Assembly: GCA_013397455.1 (NCBI GenBank)
Contig: VYZB01000213.1
Coordinates: 714,979-778,978 of the forward strand
Reading direction: 5' to 3'
Length of the DNA: 64,000 nucleotides
DNA from: Crotophaga sulcirostris
Taxonomy: Eukaryota > Chordata > Aves > Cuculiformes > Crotophagidae
Shown in pieces: positions 62,301 to 64,000 of the stretch. Made by a program: the position numbers and the translations under genes. The stretch's first letter is position 1; each line of letters starts with the position of its first letter. The notes beneath the pieces are model-generated. The model was not told where the DNA came from, made no database searches, and saw only the letters and a list, made by a program, of their open reading frames with translations.

Positions 62301-63827
62301 TCAATTGTTCTGCCTAAATGTTTCAACAGTTTCATCAAGATAACCCTCCATATATCTGCCCAAAAATGGGTTTAATTTTGCTCTGGATTTAAATGAGGAT
62401 CACATTCATTGGAACTTAACTATATCAAAAATAAGTGCTTTTGACATCACATCTTATTCGATTACTATCTCTTTTACCTTGGTGTGCCTTTTCATATCCT
62501 TTGAAAAAAAAAATTCAAATTCTCAGTATATGCATTATAAAAGCTCAGGAGCCCTTGACATGAGAAGATTTTTGCTTTTGAATTGAATGTACCTTGGAGC
62601 ACTTACAGAAAGGAATCTCTGATTCAAGTCTAGATAAAATGCTAAGATTCCTAAGTCAATAGCCCCCTATAAAAAAAATGGGACAATTTACTTTTTTAGA
62701 GTCCACATGCCCCAGAGGATCTGATAAACATAGTCAGTGCTTCATATGTCTTTTGAGCTGTGTGCTTCTGTCCAGCTGGTTAACCTACAGCAAAACTCAC
62801 CCAACAAGCAATCCTACAAAAACATGAGACAGACACAACTTTGCAATAAATCTGATTGATAGCTAATCAATAAATGTGAGAAGAAAAGGTGAGAAATTGA
62901 GTCCTGGGAAGAGGCAGATGTTAATAGCAGTTTAGAGTCAGATCAGTGAAAGCTGATAAGCAGAAAAGTTACTGGTTTTATTCTTGAAAGAAAAGAAGAA
63001 AAGTTGAATGATAGATGGGAGCTGTATATTTTTTAAAAGGCATACTGGGATTTTTTTTTCTGGATGACTTAATCATCCACGGTATTTTGTGCAGGAATCA
63101 CTTTAGATGATTAATGTGCAGTAGTTTTAGATACGAAAAGCTACAAAGTTTATTTGACTGTGTTGGTTTTCTGTTTCAAGTCACTAGTAGCCCATTTCAT
63201 TTTGAAAGTTTTAACAGATTCAAATTCTTAAACTAACAAAATGACTTGTTAATGAGAAGACAATCACATAATAGGAGCAGATAGCTTGCATGCTGCCTCA
63301 GGGACTAAACACCTAAGACTTCAACCTCTTTATACTGTTGAGATAACACAAAATCCTCACAGTCTTTGGCTTAAATTAACTATATTTCCATTATTCTGTC
63401 TTCCAAATTAAGTTTAGCATAAGAAGCATGATTCCAATTACAGTTTTAAATGTTTCAGGAAACTGAAGGAGGTGAAACTGACACCAATGCTTAAAATTTT
63501 TCAATCCTATAATTTTCATTTAAGCATAAGAAGCATAAATACAACAGAATGTCCTGAAAAGTTACTTAGTGTAGACTAAACGTGTACTATATAGAACATT
63601 TTATATTTTCCATACAATTTTGTCTGTATGTGTTTATCTTTGTGCACATGTGTATCTGCAAAGTGTTTTCACATATCTAAAAATGTATGAAGGTCCATAC
63701 AGTTTTATTACATCAAAACTGGGCTTGAGTGCTGCAGCAAGCTTTATGTACAGATCAAGTTCACCTTTAGTTCATTAAACTTGTTGTAAAATATAGAACT
63801 TGCCAAATTATTTTTTATGTTTCATAC
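56371..63827. other. Single-copy A+T-rich sequence, no firm gene; weak exon-like segments on the minus strand
   Basis: No transposon or RNA was recognised. Two minus-strand segments have exon-like borders. About 61537-61432 is open between an AG and a CAG|GTCAGA donor-like site. About 60921-60822 follows a long pyrimidine tract ending in TTTCCAG, is open to a TGA, and has an AATAAA on the minus strand (60813-60808) just after it. Each could be chance; together with the segment at 63828-63930 they are worth testing. Confidence 0.4.
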
Positions 63828-63930
63828 CTTTCAGCATAGATGATAGCCAAATTTGGATATCGTAAAGAGTCCTTGAACAATCTGGGGACAAGTGGTACAG
63901 TAAGACCTTCCTTCCTCATTTCCAAAATCA
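63828..63930 (-). CDS. Candidate internal coding exon of an unidentified gene (uncertain)
   Basis: On the minus strand, a pyrimidine-rich stretch with ctgctgctgtccaactag forms a good acceptor-like site just above 63930, and GAAAG|GTATGA forms a good donor-like site at 63828. The 103 bases between are open in one frame for 33 codons, with the peptide EMRKEGLTVPLVPRLFKDS near the start and RYPNLAIIYAE at the end; the donor splits a codon after its second base. That frame stays open upstream to a stop at 63970. The peptide looks like a real protein, but I do not recognise the family. A second frame is open for all but the last codons, and chance alone can give such a structure. No partner exon with a matching phase is certain within the window. 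Confidence 0.28.
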
Positions 63931-64000
63931 CTAGTTGGACAGCAGCAGGATGTTTACCAAAACCACTTTACAGAAGTTTCTGGAGCTCACTGCTTTGATT

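Overview
The window reads as euchromatic, gene-poor DNA from a bird, most likely a neoavian one. The evidence is the repeat content. There are at least seven CR1 LINE copies or fragments, several with the avian CR1 3' tail of short repeats such as CACAGTAT or ATTCTATG. There are also two solo LTRs of the avian ERVL-like type. The rest is A+T-rich single-copy sequence with no CpG island, no tRNA or rRNA gene, no CRISPR and no operon-like gene packing. The organism call rests on remembered repeat families, not on a database search.

Layout. Positions 1-295 hold a minus-strand CR1 with an internal deletion; its reverse-transcriptase part keeps the F-A-D-D active-site box. Around 2.06-2.16 kb and 8.68-8.73 kb are very old sauropsid-type repeat remnants. 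A minus-strand solo LTR lies at 10185-10788. A second, plus-strand LTR at about 14865-16221 is split by a later CR1 insertion (15417-15821). A MIR-family SINE remnant sits at about 18575-18725. From 18.7 to 45.7 kb I see mainly single-copy sequence, with a CR1 (29188-29568, minus), a 3 x 20 bp minisatellite (36437-36496), a G-A-rich tract (37733-37806) and a palindromic old repeat (41851-41920). At 45713-47392 lies the longest CR1, plus strand, which has lost its whole reverse-transcriptase core and carries several frameshifts. A tRNA-like SINE head and an old CR1 end follow at 48.76-49.05 kb, and short CR1 ends at 50540-50632 and 56024-56270. The last 3 kb contain a few minus-strand exon-like segments (best at 63828-63930), which are candidates only.

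No complete protein-coding gene can be supported. Apart from the CR1 pieces, the open reading frames are short and about as many as expected by chance in this much A+T-rich DNA. The window is best described as intergenic or long-intron sequence whose readable structure is a layered record of retrotransposon insertion and decay. I did not find a previously undescribed functional system. The observations most worth checking are the nested LTR/CR1 structure, the two CR1 copies that lost different parts of the reverse transcriptase, and the possible exon(s) at the right edge.
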